DNA from: Putridiphycobacter sp045110285
Lineage (GTDB): Bacteria > Bacteroidota > Bacteroidia > Flavobacteriales_D > Crocinitomicaceae
NCBI GenBank assembly: GCA_045110285.1
Contig: JBGCGA010000122.1
Span: 1-21,742, forward strand
Direction: 5' to 3'
DNA length: 21,742 bases
A program made the position numbers and the translations under genes. Below are positions 8,393 to 16,185 of this stretch, one piece after another. The stretch's first letter is position 1. Each line of letters begins with the position of its first letter. The notes below the pieces were generated by a model, which was given only the letters and a program-made list of their open reading frames with translations, ran no database searches and was not told where the DNA came from.

Positions 8393-8422
8393 TTGAAAAT
8401 AAATTTGCCTTAACTTCGTTTG
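8393..8422 (+). promoter_or_regulatory. Candidate promoter of the histidine kinase gene
   Basis: A TTG at 8393-8395 and TTCGTTTG at 8415-8422 are separated by 19 nt. This fits the Bacteroidota TTG/TAnnTTTG arrangement with one mismatch in the -7 box. The box ends 9 nt before the ATG at 8432, implying a very short leader. Confidence 0.35.
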
Positions 8423-8431
8423 CGATACACC

Positions 8432-9985
8432 ATGAATTTATACCACAAAAAACAACGCTGGAAAATAGTACTGTTGCTAGTTGCAATAATACTAGTTGCT
8501 GCTTCATTATGGTTTTCGAATACCATTGTTAAAAAAGTTGCTCAAAGAGAAGTAGATAGAGTTGAGCAATGGGCTGATGCCGTTAAGCGAAAGGCCGATC
8601 TTGTAAACTTGACTAACAACGCTTTTGAAGAATTGCGTGAAAATGAGCGTAAAAAAGTAGAATTGTGGACTACGGCAATGGTAGAGGGAAATAAAGACTT
8701 GACCGATTACACATTGGTTGTAGCTATTCTACAAGAAAATGGGGGAAATGTTCCACTTATAATTACTGACCAACAAGGCCATGTAGAAAGTACTCATAAT
8801 CTAGAATTTTTGGATTCTATGATTGTGCACGCTATGCCTCAAGGCGTGAATAAAGATACCTTTTTGTTAAGTGCAAGAAATGACTCTTTAGCAGCTTATA
8901 TTGATAGCTGGCCGGAAACTCACTCACCTATTGAAATTGATTTATATGCAGGAAAAACTCAGAACGTATATTATTACGACTCAAAAAAATTAATGGACTT
9001 AGAATTACGAAAAGATTCATTGTTTCAGGCGTTTAATAAGGAGTTATTAGCTAATGAATATTTAATGCCCGTAATTTTTATCAACAGAAATGACAGGAAG
9101 ATTATTGGAACTAATATGGAAAATATTTCAACTGATTCAACAAAATTAACAAATAGAATTAACAGTATGGGAGCCGCTAACGATTCCATATTAGTAGATT
9201 TGGGAGCTGCGAATAAAGGGGTAATATATTTCGAACACTCACCTGAATTAAAGCAATTAAAGTACTTTCCAATTGTGCAATTTATTATTATTGGGCTTTT
9301 CATTTTAATAGGCTACGTCATATTTAGCACCTTTAGAAAAGCAGAACAAGATCAAGTTTGGGCAGGAATGGCAAAAGAAACTGCTCACCAATTGGGCACA
9401 CCAATTTCCTCACTTATGGCTTGGATTCAACTATTGGAAGCGGATGGCGTTAATCCGTCAACTATTTTAGAAATGAATAAAGATGTTGACCGATTAAGCA
9501 CGATCACAAATCGGTTCTCCAAAATCGGTTCTACAGCTGTGCTCAAAACTGAAAATGTAGTTCCTGTTATCGCGGAATCTGTTGAGTATTTGAAATTAAG
9601 AATTAGCTCCCAAATTGAGCTCAGTTATGAAACTTCTGATCCAATTATTTTAGCGGACTTTAACGAATCGTTATTAGAATGGGTGATTGAAAATATTACT
9701 AAAAATGCAGTGGATGCTATGGATGGAAAAGGAAAAATTGAAATAAGCATTCGCCCTTTCGAAGATGACATATATATTGACATAGCAGATAATGGAAAAG
9801 GAATTCCACCAGCGAAATTAAAAACAGTTTTCCAGCCTGGTTATACAACCAAAACACGAGGTTGGGGACTAGGATTGTCTCTAGTTAAAAGAATCGTTGA
9901 AGAATTCCACAAAGGAAAAATATTTGTATTAAAATCTGAAATTGGTGTAGGAACTACTTTTAGAATTTGTCTTAAAAGCAAGTAG
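8432..9985 (+). CDS. Membrane sensor histidine kinase
   Basis: This 517-residue sensor kinase has two membrane segments (about 11-29 and 281-299) bracketing a ~250-residue extracytoplasmic sensor region with no family I recognise. There is no HAMP linker: the kinase core follows the second membrane segment almost at once. The H-box reads AKETAHQLGTPISSLMAWIQ, with H319 as the predicted phospho-acceptor. HQLGTP in place of the common HExRTP is a variant I associate with Bacteroidota kinases. The ATPase domain shows the N-box (N421, N425), the G1 box ADNGKGIP (D453), the F-box 'VFQPGYTTK' and the G2 box GWGLGLSLV. An in-frame TTG at 8420 would add four residues but lies in the candidate promoter, so the ATG is preferred. 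No response regulator is adjacent, so it is an orphan kinase. It ends 3 nt from a convergent gene. Confidence 0.92.
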   Translation: MNLYHKKQRWKIVLLLVAIILVAASLWFSNTIVKKVAQREVDRVEQWADAVKRKADLVNLTNNAFEELRENERKKVELWTTAMVEGNKDLTDYTLVVAILQENGGNVPLIITDQQGHVESTHNLEFLDSMIVHAMPQGVNKDTFLLSARNDSLAAYIDSWPETHSPIEIDLYAGKTQNVYYYDSKKLMDLELRKDSLFQAFNKELLANEYLMPVIFINRNDRKIIGTNMENISTDSTKLTNRINSMGAANDSILVDLGAANKGVIYFEHSPELKQLKYFPIVQFIIIGLFILIGYVIFSTFRKAEQDQVWAGMAKETAHQLGTPISSLMAWIQLLEADGVNPSTILEMNKDVDRLSTITNRFSKIGSTAVLKTENVVPVIAESVEYLKLRISSQIELSYETSDPIILADFNESLLEWVIENITKNAVDAMDGKGKIEISIRPFEDDIYIDIADNGKGIPPAKLKTVFQPGYTTKTRGWGLGLSLVKRIVEEFHKGKIFVLKSEIGVGTTFRICLKSK

Positions 9986-9988
9986 CCT

Positions 9989-11299
9989 TTAGTAAGCGTT
10001 CTCATCATTATTTAAGATCAAATTTTCAATAGTTTTATAAATAATCAACAGATCGAATTGAAGAGTCCAGTTCTTGATGTATTTTAAATCAAGGTTAATT
10101 CGGTGTTGCATGGCCTTATTATTTTTGATTTCTCCTCTTTGGCCACGGACCTGGGAAAGACCGGTAATTCCGGGTTTAACGACTAGTCTTTGGTTGTAAT
10201 CATTAACAATTGAATCGTACTGGTCATTTAGTGTTTTTATATGAGGCCGTGGACCAACAACCGACATTGATCCAAGAAATACATTAATAAATTGAGGTAG
10301 TTCATCAATGCTGAATTTTCGAATGAATTTGCCAGTTTTAGTTACTCTGTTATCATTTTTAGTGGCTTGGTCTTCGCCACTATTTTCCTTCATTGAACGA
10401 AATTTTAAACAATTAAAATACTTACCGTTCCTGCCAGCTCGCGGTTGAACATATAAAACAGGCCCTTTCGACCCTAATTTTATGATGATGCCGAGTATGA
10501 TGGTAATCCAACTTAGTAAAAAAACAATAACAAAAAAGGAAAAAAAAAGGTCAAACGTCCGCTTAATAATTAAGCTTCTTTTGTCAGCTAAGGCATAGGT
10601 TTTAACACCATTGTCAAGAATATCGAAAACAAATTCATTGTTTAAGTTGTACTCACTTGTTTCTTCATTAGCAATAACATGTATATCAACCCCATATTTA
10701 AACGAAAAAGATAGTAAATAGGCGAGATTATCATGACTAACTGCACTGGCAAGGCAGTAAATTTCGTTAAGTTTTCTGCTCAATACAATGTTTTCAATAT
10801 TTTTTAAATCGGTAGCATCTTTTGAACTGCCTTCAAATAAAAATCCATGACTTTTATTTGAGAGTAAAAATAATTTGAGCCGAGTCATTTGTGTACTTTC
10901 CCCAACCATATAAAACCGATTAAATCCATATCCTCTAATCCTGTATAGTCTTAATATTGAAACATATATAATTCGTGATAACAAAATTGAAAATACAGAT
11001 AATACTTTTTTTGTATGGAGGCAAGAATCATCAAAAAAGCCCAACAGATAAATAGTCCCAACCAAAACAAAAAAAGTAATAAGTTGATTGATCGATAGGA
11101 AAATTAACTTGTAGTAACTAATATATCTCCTGTCTGCTTGTCGCGGATAGTTAATTAAGTTTGCAACAATCCATATGGCTAGTATTGGCCAAGCATGATT
11201 CAAATTATCAAATAGCGCTAAAAGTGAAATAATCAGAACACAATCAAGCCCTAAACAGCTTAAAAAGTAGTGAAAATATTTAGGTGTTACTTGGTTCAT
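9989..11299 (-). CDS. Polyprenyl-phosphate sugar-1-phosphate transferase (WcaJ/WbaP type)
   Basis: This 436-residue membrane enzyme should transfer a sugar-1-phosphate from a nucleotide sugar to undecaprenyl phosphate, the first step of surface-polysaccharide assembly. The N-terminal half has about four hydrophobic segments (13-30, 36-50, 64-87, 98-115), then a soluble region (about 125-240) resembling the CoA-binding-like middle domain. The C-terminal catalytic domain is complete: KRTFDLFFS with a re-entrant hydrophobic helix (246-275), KFRSM (299-303), FSIDELPQF with the catalytic D332-E333 pair, MSVVGPRPH (345-353) and PGITGLSQVRG (376-386). At 436 residues it is slightly shorter than typical WcaJ/WbaP proteins. 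The sugar (glucose, galactose or an amino sugar) cannot be inferred. It stands alone on the minus strand at the boundary of the accessory locus. Confidence 0.92.
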   Translation of the reverse strand: MNQVTPKYFHYFLSCLGLDCVLIISLLALFDNLNHAWPILAIWIVANLINYPRQADRRYISYYKLIFLSINQLITFFVLVGTIYLLGFFDDSCLHTKKVLSVFSILLSRIIYVSILRLYRIRGYGFNRFYMVGESTQMTRLKLFLLSNKSHGFLFEGSSKDATDLKNIENIVLSRKLNEIYCLASAVSHDNLAYLLSFSFKYGVDIHVIANEETSEYNLNNEFVFDILDNGVKTYALADKRSLIIKRTFDLFFSFFVIVFLLSWITIILGIIIKLGSKGPVLYVQPRAGRNGKYFNCLKFRSMKENSGEDQATKNDNRVTKTGKFIRKFSIDELPQFINVFLGSMSVVGPRPHIKTLNDQYDSIVNDYNQRLVVKPGITGLSQVRGQRGEIKNNKAMQHRINLDLKYIKNWTLQFDLLIIYKTIENLILNNDENAY

Positions 11300-11332
11300 T
11301 AAATTGTAATTGATTTCAATTTCGCCTAAAGC

Positions 11333-11371
11333 TACTTAAAGTTCAATGCTTAGAATAAACTATTTTAAGTA
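11333..11371. repeat. Inverted repeat in the divergent intergenic region
   Basis: TACTTAAA (11333-11340) and TTTAAGTA (11364-11371) are perfect 8-bp inverted copies separated by 23 nt. They lie in the 214-nt region between the divergent sugar transferase and nucleotidyltransferase genes. They could be two half-sites for a regulator or a weak hairpin. In AT-rich DNA such a pair may also arise by chance. Confidence 0.3.
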
Positions 11372-11450
11372 ATTATTAAACTAGACGTTATAACACCACA
11401 TTATGTTTGTCTAAAAACTATAAATATTACTTTATTATTGCTTTGGGGTA

Positions 11451-11458
11451 TATTTTTG
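11451..11458 (+). promoter_or_regulatory. Candidate -7 box for the nucleotidyltransferase/radical SAM pair
   Basis: TATTTTTG matches TAnnTTTG exactly, 55 nt before the GTG start at 11514. No TTG sits at a proper -33 distance, so support is limited to the -7 element. Confidence 0.3.
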
Positions 11459-11513
11459 ATCCAACATTGAATTATAAATATGTATCTTGTGATTTCATTT
11501 TTTCAAAAAATAA

Positions 11514-12398
11514 GTGCAAAATCAAATTTTCAAATACATTGCCTACTTTGATATTTTTGATCATCCTGTAAAATTAAATGAAATAGTAAGCGTCTTCTCT
11601 TCAGAAACGAAAGAATCCATAAAAACGATTCTTCTAAAACTAGTTGATTCTGGCAAATGCTACGAACATGAAGACTATTTTTCGCTCAAGGAAAATATTG
11701 AAGAATTAACTTTAAGACGAAGCCAAAAGGAGGCATTAGCAAAACCCTATTTCAAAAAATTAGGTTTTTATTCAAGATTAATAAAGTCTTTCCCTTTTGT
11801 GGAAGGAATTGCAATATCAGGCTCGCTTTCGAAAAACGTAATGCACGAAAATGGAGATATAGATTTCTTTATTATTGCGTCGAAAGGCCGTTTGTGGATT
11901 TGTAGAACATTTCTTGTTTTCTTCAAAAAGATATTTTTATTCAATTCAAAAAAATATTTCTGCGTAAACTATTTTGTGGATACTGATAATCTTAAAATAC
12001 AAGACGAAAACATATTTACAGCAATAGAGTTAAGATATTTATTACCAGTTTACAACTTAACTTTAATTGACGAATTAAAAAAGGCTAATAATTGGACAAA
12101 TGACTATTTACCTCCATTTGAAAACCCCGTAAAGGTTAAAGTTTATGAAGGATTTTCTGTACTTAAGAAATTTTCTAGATTTATTTTAAAAGGTAAACTA
12201 GGTGATAAAATTGATTTGTATTTAATGAAGTTTACGTTTAAAAAGTGGGAAAAGAAGTTTAGTGGTTTTGATGCCAGAAAGTTTGAACTTACTATGAGAA
12301 CAAACAGAGGTGTCTCTAAGCACCATCCACAGGATTTTCAGAATAAAGTTTTGACCGCTTTTGAAGATAGAATTTCTAAATTTGCTGACAGTAAATGA
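11514..12398 (+). CDS. Nucleotidyltransferase-fold protein with N-terminal winged helix
   Basis: This 294-residue protein starts at GTG. An in-frame TAA lies directly upstream (11511-11513) and no ATG, GTG or TTG follows before the conserved opening 'YIAYFDIFDHPVKLNEIV', which fixes the start. Residues about 1-60 look like a winged helix. A Pol-beta-superfamily motif follows: GIAISGSLSKN (98-108) with G103-S104, then NGDIDFFII with the metal-binding pair D115/D117. A third acidic residue may be D156 (NYFVDTD). The rest is basic, helical and unassigned. Such folds transfer a nucleotide to a sugar, antibiotic, protein or RNA; the substrate is unknown here. It overlaps the next radical SAM gene by 4 nt (ATGA), so the two probably act together. 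An alternative reading is a MNT-type toxin, but no HEPN partner is present. Confidence 0.7.
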   Translation: MQNQIFKYIAYFDIFDHPVKLNEIVSVFSSETKESIKTILLKLVDSGKCYEHEDYFSLKENIEELTLRRSQKEALAKPYFKKLGFYSRLIKSFPFVEGIAISGSLSKNVMHENGDIDFFIIASKGRLWICRTFLVFFKKIFLFNSKKYFCVNYFVDTDNLKIQDENIFTAIELRYLLPVYNLTLIDELKKANNWTNDYLPPFENPVKVKVYEGFSVLKKFSRFILKGKLGDKIDLYLMKFTFKKWEKKFSGFDARKFELTMRTNRGVSKHHPQDFQNKVLTAFEDRISKFADSK

Positions 12399-13816
12399 AA
12401 GTATTATTCACACATAGCTATTTTTTAAATTTTGACCAAAAACAATTAGAGTTAAGTAAACCTTATCCGCCATTAGGCACAATTACGGCTGCTAGTTATA
12501 TGCGCGAAAATGATTTTGATGTTGACTTATTCGATACCTACTTTTGTCATAACCCCAATGAAATTGAGCAAAAATTAAATAAAACTAAGCCTCAAGTTTT
12601 AGTAATTTATGATGATGGCTTCAATTATTTAACTAAAATGTGCCTTACCCGTATGCGAGAGGCAGCATTTTCCATGGCTAAATTGGCAAATTCAAAGGGT
12701 ATTAGAGTAATTGTGGCTAGCAGCGACTCAACTGATCATTATCAAGAGTATTTGGAAAATGGTTCAGACTATATTGTGCTTGGAGAGGGCGAGGAGTCTC
12801 TGCTAGAGGTACTGAATAGCCTTAAAAAAGAAATTGAACCGAAAGACATTAATGGAATTGCTTATCTGCAAGACGGTACAGCTGTGAAAACAGCCAAACG
12901 ACCAATAATGACTGATTTGGATAAGCTACCTATAGCAGGATGGGATTTAATTGACATTAAACCATACCAAAAAGCATGGAAACAACATGGTTACTTTTCA
13001 ATTAATTTAGCCACCACGAGGGGTTGTCCTTATAAATGTAATTGGTGCGCCAAACCGATTTATGGAAACAGATATAACAGTCGGTCGCCAGAACATGTTG
13101 CTAAAGAACTTCAATTAATGCAATCCCTATTTTCTTTTGATCATATTTGGTTTGGAGATGATATTTTTGGTTTGAAGCCAAGTTGGGTGCAAGAGTACAA
13201 TAGTGTTTTAAAGAAGTATAACATTAAGGTACCATATAAAATACAGTCACGAGCAGATTTGCTATTAAAGGATGATACTATTGATAATTTAGTAGAATCT
13301 GGTTGCGACGAGGTTTGGATTGGAGCTGAAAGTGGTTCTCAAAAAATATTAGATGCCATGGATAAAGGCACCAGTTTAGAACAAATTGAAACTTGTACTA
13401 AATTAATGCAAAAGAAAGGGCTGAAACCGTGTTTCTTTTTACAATTTGGTTATTTATCTGAGGATTGGAAAGATATAAAGCACACTTTAAACATGTTGTT
13501 CAAATTAATGCCTCATGATATTGGTGTATCAGTATCATATCCATTGCCAGGAACTAAGTTTTATGATACTGTTAAAAGCCAATTAGCGGAGAAAAAGAAT
13601 TGGACTGATTCTGATGAGCTATTATTAATGTACAAGAGTACTTTCTCCCCAAAATTTTATAAAGTACTGCACCGGTTCATTCATAAACGCTTTAGGCAAA
13701 AGCAAGCCGAAGCTAAAATAAAAAAGGGTAAGTTAAAACCTATTGTAAAATGGGTGTATCAGAAAGTAATGTCTAACGCCATTTATTCATACTTGTTAGT
13801 TTTAAAGCGAAGCTAA
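12395..13816 (+). CDS. B12-binding-like radical SAM protein (1)
   Basis: This 473-residue protein has the two-domain BchE-like plan. Residues about 1-145 form a Rossmann domain like the cobalamin-binding fold, ending in the family's LGEGEESLLEVL. A linker ends in LDKLPIAGWDLIDI. The radical SAM core carries TTRGCPYKCNWCAKP with the [4Fe-4S] cysteines C211, C215 and C218, and WIGAESGSQKILDAMDKGT, the SAM-contacting GxESG strand. The cobalamin-ligand motif DxHxxG is not visible, as in BchE-type relatives, so cobalamin use is unproven. The C-terminal ~70 residues are strongly basic (HKRFRQKQAEAKIKKGK). Reactions in this family include methylation and ring formation on unactivated carbons. It overlaps the upstream nucleotidyltransferase gene by 4 nt and the 3' end of the convergent methyltransferase gene by 15 nt. 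Confidence 0.88.
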   Translation: MKVLFTHSYFLNFDQKQLELSKPYPPLGTITAASYMRENDFDVDLFDTYFCHNPNEIEQKLNKTKPQVLVIYDDGFNYLTKMCLTRMREAAFSMAKLANSKGIRVIVASSDSTDHYQEYLENGSDYIVLGEGEESLLEVLNSLKKEIEPKDINGIAYLQDGTAVKTAKRPIMTDLDKLPIAGWDLIDIKPYQKAWKQHGYFSINLATTRGCPYKCNWCAKPIYGNRYNSRSPEHVAKELQLMQSLFSFDHIWFGDDIFGLKPSWVQEYNSVLKKYNIKVPYKIQSRADLLLKDDTIDNLVESGCDEVWIGAESGSQKILDAMDKGTSLEQIETCTKLMQKKGLKPCFFLQFGYLSEDWKDIKHTLNMLFKLMPHDIGVSVSYPLPGTKFYDTVKSQLAEKKNWTDSDELLLMYKSTFSPKFYKVLHRFIHKRFRQKQAEAKIKKGKLKPIVKWVYQKVMSNAIYSYLLVLKRS

Positions 13817-14479
13817 TGCTTCAATTCTAAACAGGTAATTTTCTTCTCCAGTTTTAATTTCTTGATGAAAAAGATGAAATACTAGATTGTGTTCAGTAGC
13901 TATTTTTTGTATGCTTTCTAATTCACAATCTTCAGATAGTATCATCACTATTTTTGAGGCTTTATAAGGCTCTGCTTTTAGTTGACTAAACAGTTTTTTA
14001 AAATACTCAAAATTTTCACCACAATACCAAGCTTTCTCGGCATCTGAATTTGGATTTTTAGGGTAGTATGGAGGATTGATAATGATATAATCGAATGACT
14101 GTTCTTTCAAATTATCAAATAAATTGGATAGTACTGTTTTAACCTGAACTTGATTATTGTTTGCATTGAACTCCGCATTTTCAAGAGCGGCCATGTTTAC
14201 ATCAGAAGCTGTTACGTTGGCACCCTTCTTAGCGGCAAAACAGCTAATAATTCCTGTTCCACATCCTAATTCCAGTAGCGATTTACCGCTAAGGTTTTCA
14301 GTATCTAAAAAGTTCAGTAAAATTTTTGTGCTAATCGTAAAGTGCGGAAAAAACACCCCTGGAAATACTTTCGCTTTAATATTTTTGTAATTGTAGTTCC
14401 GTGGTTTCTTAAAATAGTACTTTACAAAATATTGAAAAAAGGGACTCAATACCCTGGCTGGCAATCGTCTTATTTTCAT
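13802..14479 (-). CDS. Class I SAM-dependent methyltransferase with NPPY motif
   Basis: This 225-residue protein has motif I LLELGCGTGIISCFAAKKG (about 68-86), an acidic motif II with SDVN (92-95), and YIIINPPYYP with N135-P-P-Y138. The (N/D)PPY signature is typical of methyltransferases that act on planar nitrogens, such as PrmC/HemK on glutamine and various DNA/RNA adenine or guanine N-methylases. The substrate-recognition N-terminus of PrmC is absent; instead there is a short basic opening (KIRRLPARVLSPFFQYF). The target could be RNA, protein or a small metabolite. Its ATG follows the stop of the upstream radical SAM gene by one nucleotide (TAA-A-ATG), so translation is very likely coupled. 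That argues for a role in the same pathway rather than a housekeeping one. Confidence 0.8.
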   Translation of the reverse strand: MKIRRLPARVLSPFFQYFVKYYFKKPRNYNYKNIKAKVFPGVFFPHFTISTKILLNFLDTENLSGKSLLELGCGTGIISCFAAKKGANVTASDVNMAALENAEFNANNNQVQVKTVLSNLFDNLKEQSFDYIIINPPYYPKNPNSDAEKAWYCGENFEYFKKLFSQLKAEPYKASKIVMILSEDCELESIQKIATEHNLVFHLFHQEIKTGEENYLFRIEALASL

Positions 14480-14480
14480 T

Positions 14481-15995
14481 TTATTCGCTTTGGAAACCTT
14501 CTATCTCTGGTTGGCGATACTTCCAAATTTTATGAAGTATCTTAATATCGTATGGTAATTTGTAGATTCCTGTATGGTATCTCCAACTTGAAACCCCTTT
14601 TAAAATATTTCTTTTTACAGGGTTCAATTTAAAATCAGAACTTGAAGGGAAGTAGCCATTTAGAACCGTTTCAAAATTTCTGATCTTATCTACCATTTTA
14701 GAGGTTAGCCAAGGCGTTAACGGGTTTTTTCTCAGGTCAAAATTCTCCCACGAAGGATTCAACCAGTCTTCTAAATTCTCTGGAAATTTGAAACCTGCTT
14801 TTGTGATTTGGTCATACAATTCTGATCCTTCAGTAGGCACAGGACTGTAGAGGTAAATAATAATTTCAGTATCCGGGTTCAGTTTTTTTATCTTTTTAAT
14901 AAAAGCAATATCTGAATCAATTTGTGCCATTACTTTAACCGGGTCGTCTCCCGGCATTCCCAGTACAAAAGAGTATTCCGGAATAATATTAAATTGCTTA
15001 AGACGTACAGCAAACTTTTCAATCTGTTCAGCAGTTTGCGTGCCGCCTTTATCCATTTGTTTTAGTACCTCATCATTCCCAGATTCAGCTCCAAAAAATA
15101 TCATTCTACAGCCTGCGTCACTCATTAATTGTAGGTCTTCATCAGAATATTTATCAAGCGTATCAATTCTTCCTTCTCCCCACCAGCTAATGCCATCATT
15201 TAAAACAAGCTTTGAAAATTCAACCACTCGTTTTCTGGAAGTAAAAAAGTTGTTATCATGAAATTCAACTGCATCAACTGCATATTTGTCTTTCAAAATT
15301 TTAATGTCGTTATAAATGTTTTCGGCTGATCGTCCTTTCCATCTTGCATTGTAAATAGGCACTACTGCACAAAACGAGCAAGTAAAAGGACACCCAAAGC
15401 TTGAATGGTAAGCCATGGTTTTTTTACCCATAAAAGTTTTCGCTAGGTAATTATTGATGGAATACTGCTCATTAAATTTAGAATACGGAAGAGGTGGCAA
15501 TGTATCTTGATTTAAAAGCTCTTCTTTTTTAGTTTTAAAAGGTTTACCTTCTTTTAAGTAAATCAAATTCTTAATATCTTCTATTGGTTCGTTATTATCC
15601 CATGCTTTTAATAAACTAGGAAAAGCCACATCTCCTGGCCCAGCAACAATAACATCAATAAAACCACTGTTTAGTACCACGTTGTATTGGTTTGTGGCAA
15701 AATAACCACCCCAAACAATTTTAATACTTGGAAAAGTTTCTCTTACTTTTTTACTAAAAGGAATGGCTTGCCTTAGCTGTGGACCCGGCATTACAGTACT
15801 TCCAAAATAAGCAACATCATTATTTTTAATCTTCCTTTCAATCGTCCTCCAAGGATCTTCTTCTAAATTCCCATCAATGTAAATAACATGGTAATTGTCT
15901 TGGATAGATGCACCTACTTGAAGAATAGAGTTTGGCACTCTGTGTTTCCATTTTCCACTTCTTGGATTAAATAAAATAACAGCTTTTTTGGTCAT
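14481..15995 (-). CDS. B12-binding-like radical SAM protein (2)
   Basis: This 504-residue protein begins at the ATG at 15995 (MTKKAVILFNPRSGKW). A TTG at 16034 is also in frame but sits inside a perfect -7 box, so it is not the start. The N-terminal Rossmann-like domain contains YFGSTVMPGPQLRQA and KIVWGGYFATNQ and ends in the motif AGPGDVAFPSLL, a variant of the usual GEGE. The radical SAM core has SSFGCPFTCSFCAVVP with C202, C206 and C209, then FFGAESGNDEVLKQMDKGG and YSFVLGMPGDDP. A ~100-residue C-terminal region follows (WLNPSWENFDLRKNPLTPW...). DxHxxG is absent. It differs enough from the other two radical SAM proteins here that it is probably not a recent duplicate. The NPPY methyltransferase follows after one nucleotide. 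Confidence 0.88.
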   Translation of the reverse strand: MTKKAVILFNPRSGKWKHRVPNSILQVGASIQDNYHVIYIDGNLEEDPWRTIERKIKNNDVAYFGSTVMPGPQLRQAIPFSKKVRETFPSIKIVWGGYFATNQYNVVLNSGFIDVIVAGPGDVAFPSLLKAWDNNEPIEDIKNLIYLKEGKPFKTKKEELLNQDTLPPLPYSKFNEQYSINNYLAKTFMGKKTMAYHSSFGCPFTCSFCAVVPIYNARWKGRSAENIYNDIKILKDKYAVDAVEFHDNNFFTSRKRVVEFSKLVLNDGISWWGEGRIDTLDKYSDEDLQLMSDAGCRMIFFGAESGNDEVLKQMDKGGTQTAEQIEKFAVRLKQFNIIPEYSFVLGMPGDDPVKVMAQIDSDIAFIKKIKKLNPDTEIIIYLYSPVPTEGSELYDQITKAGFKFPENLEDWLNPSWENFDLRKNPLTPWLTSKMVDKIRNFETVLNGYFPSSSDFKLNPVKRNILKGVSSWRYHTGIYKLPYDIKILHKIWKYRQPEIEGFQSE

Positions 15996-16031
15996 GCTTT
16001 GCTTGGAGAATTTCACTTTTATAGACTCTTT

Positions 16032-16039
16032 CAAAGATA
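16032..16039 (-). promoter_or_regulatory. Candidate -7 box for the radical SAM/methyltransferase pair
   Basis: On the minus strand this reads TATCTTTG, identical to the box upstream of rnpA and a perfect TAnnTTTG. It lies 36 nt before the ATG at 15995. I see no clear -33 TTG. The match argues that the upstream in-frame TTG is promoter and not a start codon. Confidence 0.45.
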
Positions 16040-16128
16040 GAGTTTTGTTTTAGAAAAGGGCATACTTTTGAAAATAGGTATTGTTTTTTACAAAAGGCAA
16101 TAAATAATATCATTAAACCTTCTAAAGT

Positions 16129-16159
16129 TTGGTATGTTAGTAAAGCAATGATATTTTTA
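16129..16159 (+). promoter_or_regulatory. Candidate promoter of the GT-C/flavoprotein genes
   Basis: TTG at 16129-16131 and TATTTTTA at 16152-16159 are separated by 20 nt, matching the Bacteroidota TTG/TAnnTTTG layout with one mismatch at the last base. The implied leader to the ATG at 16186 is about 20 nt. A 6-bp inverted repeat (CTTTTG 16065-16070, CAAAAG 16091-16096) lies upstream in the same divergent region. Confidence 0.4.
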
Positions 16160-16185
16160 CGACAATAAAGTACTTTAACATATAT

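Noticed and set aside
11514..12398. MNT-type antitoxin/toxin interpretation of the nucleotidyltransferase
   Set aside because: No HEPN partner is adjacent, the protein is much longer than MNT antitoxins, and it is coupled to a radical SAM gene.
15996..16034. TTG start extending radical SAM protein 2 by 13 codons
   Set aside because: It lies within TATCTTTG on the minus strand; the ATG at 15995 begins the recognisable domain and the added residues match nothing in the family.
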